The notes beneath the pieces are model-generated. The model ran no database searches, had not been told where the DNA came from, and saw only the letters and a program-made list of their open reading frames with translations. The translations under genes were made by a program, and so were the position numbers. DNA of 7,135 bases from Pseudomonadota bacterium (GTDB lineage Bacteria; Pseudomonadota; Gammaproteobacteria; DAOUQR01): NCBI GenBank assembly GCA_030625525.1, contig DAOUQR010000055.1:1-7135 (forward strand), in the 5' to 3' direction. This document shows, piece after piece, positions 5,325-7,135 of the stretch (the stretch's first letter is position 1; the number at the start of each line of letters is the position of its first letter).

Positions 5325-7135
5325 ATGATCAAGCTAGTGCAAGTTTCATTACAGCGTGGCAGCAAAATGTTATTAGAGTCTGCGGATTTAATTACGTTTC
5401 AAGGGCAAAAGATTGGTATCGTCGGTGTGAATGGTGCCGGTAAAACATCACTGTTCCAATTGATCCGGGGTGAAATTTCAGCGCTTGCCGGTGACGTCGA
5501 TATTCCAAAATCATTGACGTGGGCTTACATTCGCCAAGTTATTCCTAATACTGATATGACGGCGGTTGATTACGCAGCGCGTGGTGATGAAGAATATGCA
5601 GATCTAATGGATCGGTTAAGTCGAGCTGAAGAGCAACAAGATGGCATGGCTATCGCAAATATTCATGGGCGTTTGAGTGAAATAGACGGTTACTCGCTAC
5701 CTAACAAAGCGGCTAAAATTTTAGTCGGCCTAGGTTTTTCACAAGAACAACTTGCACAAGGTGTGAATACTTTTTCGGGTGGTTGGCGTATGCGCTTGAA
5801 CTTAGCGCAGGTTCTATTATCACGTGCCGATGTATTATTGCTCGATGAACCCACTAACCATTTAGATTTAGAAGGGATTGTTTGGCTAGAGCAATGGCTA
5901 AAAGAAACCCCGCAATCTTTTTTTGTGATTTCACATGATCGTGAATTTCTTGATCATGTGACGAGTCATATTGTGCACCTACATGATCAGCAACTGAAAC
6001 TGTACACCGGCAACTACAGTACCTTTGAAAAAAATTACGCCGAAGCATTACGCATACAACATGCAGCTTTTCAAAAGCAAAAACGTGTTCGTGAACACAT
6101 GCAATCTTTTGTCGATCGTTTTCGCGCTAAAGCAACAAAAGCAAAACAAGCGCAAAGTCGTATTCGCATGCTAGAAAAAATGGAACAAATAGCACCTGTA
6201 CGTGCACTCAGCCCTTTTGAATTTGAGTTTGCTGAGACAGCACCCGTTGGTAATCCTATGATCCAGATTGAACACGTTAATTTAGGTTACGAAACGAATG
6301 TGGTGTTAGAACAGCTGACTTTAAATATTAATAATGATAGTCGAATCGGTTTGCTTGGTTTAAACGGTGCCGGTAAGTCAACATTTATTAAAGCAATAGC
6401 GGGTGACATTAAACCGTTATGCGGACAAATTAATATAAATTCAAAAGTAAAAGTGGGTTATTTTGCTCAGCACCAGTTAGATCAGTTGAGTGCGGATGAA
6501 AGTCCGATGTGGCATCTGATCCACCTGGATCCAAAAATTACAGAACGCGACGCACGTAATTTTTTAGGTGGCTTCAATTTTAAAGGTGATCGTGTGTTTG
6601 AGCGTGTTGGAAATTTTTCTGGTGGTGAAAAATCACGACTCGTACTCGCTTTATTAGTTTGGCAAAAACCAAGTCTGTTATTACTTGATGAGCCAACCAA
6701 TCATCTTGATATGCAAATGCGAGAAGCCTTGTCAGATGCATTACAAAATTTTACCGGCACATTGTTAGTCGTTTCGCATGATCGCTATTTATTAAATAGT
6801 TTGGTTGATGAGTTTTGGCTGGTTGATAGTGGCAGCATTTCTCGTTTTGATGGCAGCTTAACGGATTATCATAAATGGCTAATGAAACGCATGCAGGAAT
6901 TAACAAAAGAAAGCTCGGGGAAAACTAAAAAAGAAATCAAGAACAACGAAGAAAAAATAGACTGTGTAAGATTAGAAAAAAATCTTGAGAAGCTCGTTTC
7001 AAAACTCGAAAAGTTAATGTCAAAATTTGAAGATGAGTCCCTTTATCAGCCTGAAAAACAAGCGAAGTTAACGTCGCTTACTCAAGAACAAAAACAACTA
7101 GAGAAGAAGATAGCTGAGATTGAAGATCAAATATT
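5325..7135 (+). CDS. yheS: ABC-F ATPase YheS, ribosome-associated translation factor (3' end missing)
   Basis: The frame is open from ATG 5325 to the window edge, 603 codons. E. coli YheS has about 637 residues, so only the C-terminal end is missing. GGAG at 5315-5318 supports the start, six bases upstream. Two ABC domains lie in tandem with no membrane segments, the ABC-F layout. Domain 1 has Walker A GVNGAGKT (34-41), signature FSGGW (150-154), Walker B LLLDE with D174 and E175, and the switch histidine at 204. The linker, with FVDRFRAKATKAKQAQSRI at about 262-280, is the ABC-F hallmark that contacts P-site tRNA. Domain 2 has GLNGAGKS (345-352), FSGGE (431-435), D455-E456 and H485. A lysine- and glutamate-rich coiled coil follows from about 525. 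All catalytic residues are present. Many blocks match YheS as I recall it, including FSGGWRMRLNLAQ, RFRAKATKAKQAQSRI and GYFAQHQL. ABC-F factors bind the ribosomal E site and relieve stalling. No antibiotic-resistance role is suggested. Confidence 0.95.
   Translation, partial: MIKLVQVSLQRGSKMLLESADLITFQGQKIGIVGVNGAGKTSLFQLIRGEISALAGDVDIPKSLTWAYIRQVIPNTDMTAVDYAARGDEEYADLMDRLSRAEEQQDGMAIANIHGRLSEIDGYSLPNKAAKILVGLGFSQEQLAQGVNTFSGGWRMRLNLAQVLLSRADVLLLDEPTNHLDLEGIVWLEQWLKETPQSFFVISHDREFLDHVTSHIVHLHDQQLKLYTGNYSTFEKNYAEALRIQHAAFQKQKRVREHMQSFVDRFRAKATKAKQAQSRIRMLEKMEQIAPVRALSPFEFEFAETAPVGNPMIQIEHVNLGYETNVVLEQLTLNINNDSRIGLLGLNGAGKSTFIKAIAGDIKPLCGQININSKVKVGYFAQHQLDQLSADESPMWHLIHLDPKITERDARNFLGGFNFKGDRVFERVGNFSGGEKSRLVLALLVWQKPSLLLLDEPTNHLDMQMREALSDALQNFTGTLLVVSHDRYLLNSLVDEFWLVDSGSISRFDGSLTDYHKWLMKRMQELTKESSGKTKKEIKNNEEKIDCVRLEKNLEKLVSKLEKLMSKFEDESLYQPEKQAKLTSLTQEQKQLEKKIAEIEDQI

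Noticed and set aside
5854..6700. Minus-strand frames at 5854-6048 and 6482-6700
   Set aside because: Both are antisense to conserved ABC-F motifs (Walker B, linker, second signature), so the plus-strand frame explains them.
5325..7135. ABC-F gene as an antibiotic-resistance determinant
   Set aside because: The sequence matches the housekeeping YheS pattern in both domains and in the linker. Nothing suggests an ARE-type resistance factor.

Overview
This 7,135-base window is AT-rich chromosomal DNA, most likely from a gammaproteobacterium. The support is a full-length oligopeptidase A (PrlC type) and an ABC-F ATPase that reads as YheS, both gammaproteobacterial housekeeping proteins. The AT-richness, a large protein I do not recognise, and a lone riboswitch-controlled vitamin-transporter candidate would fit a host-associated lineage such as Legionellales. 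That placement is inference.

Layout. (1) Positions 1-2109, minus strand: the 5' 703 codons of a large gene of unknown function, which continues past the left edge. (2) Positions 2110-2222: a short divergent intergenic region. (3) Positions 2223-4241: prlC. (4) Positions 4237-4361: an extended -10 promoter overlapping the prlC stop codon, then a complete TPP (thiamine pyrophosphate) riboswitch aptamer. The ribosome binding site of the next gene lies inside the aptamer. (5) Positions 4362-5036: a seven-helix PQ-loop membrane protein, the only gene directly behind the riboswitch and so a candidate thiamine or thiamine-precursor transporter. (6) Positions 4988-5117: a 130-bp palindromic, MITE-like element with terminal inverted repeats, two internal hairpins and a 9-bp target duplication. 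It inserted into the 3' end of the PQ-loop gene and supplies its last 15 codons and stop. The displaced original gene end can still be read at 5127-5151. (7) Positions 5142-5324: a second copy of the extended -10 motif and a structured leader with a 30-codon ORF. (8) From 5325 to the right edge: yheS, lacking only its extreme 3' end.

The genes do not form one obvious pathway. PrlC degrades peptides in the cytoplasm, the PQ-loop protein is probably a thiamine-responsive importer, and YheS is a ribosome-associated translation factor. The most notable points are the TPP riboswitch with an orphan PQ-loop gene, the MITE-like insertion that rewrote a protein C-terminus, and the leader before yheS.
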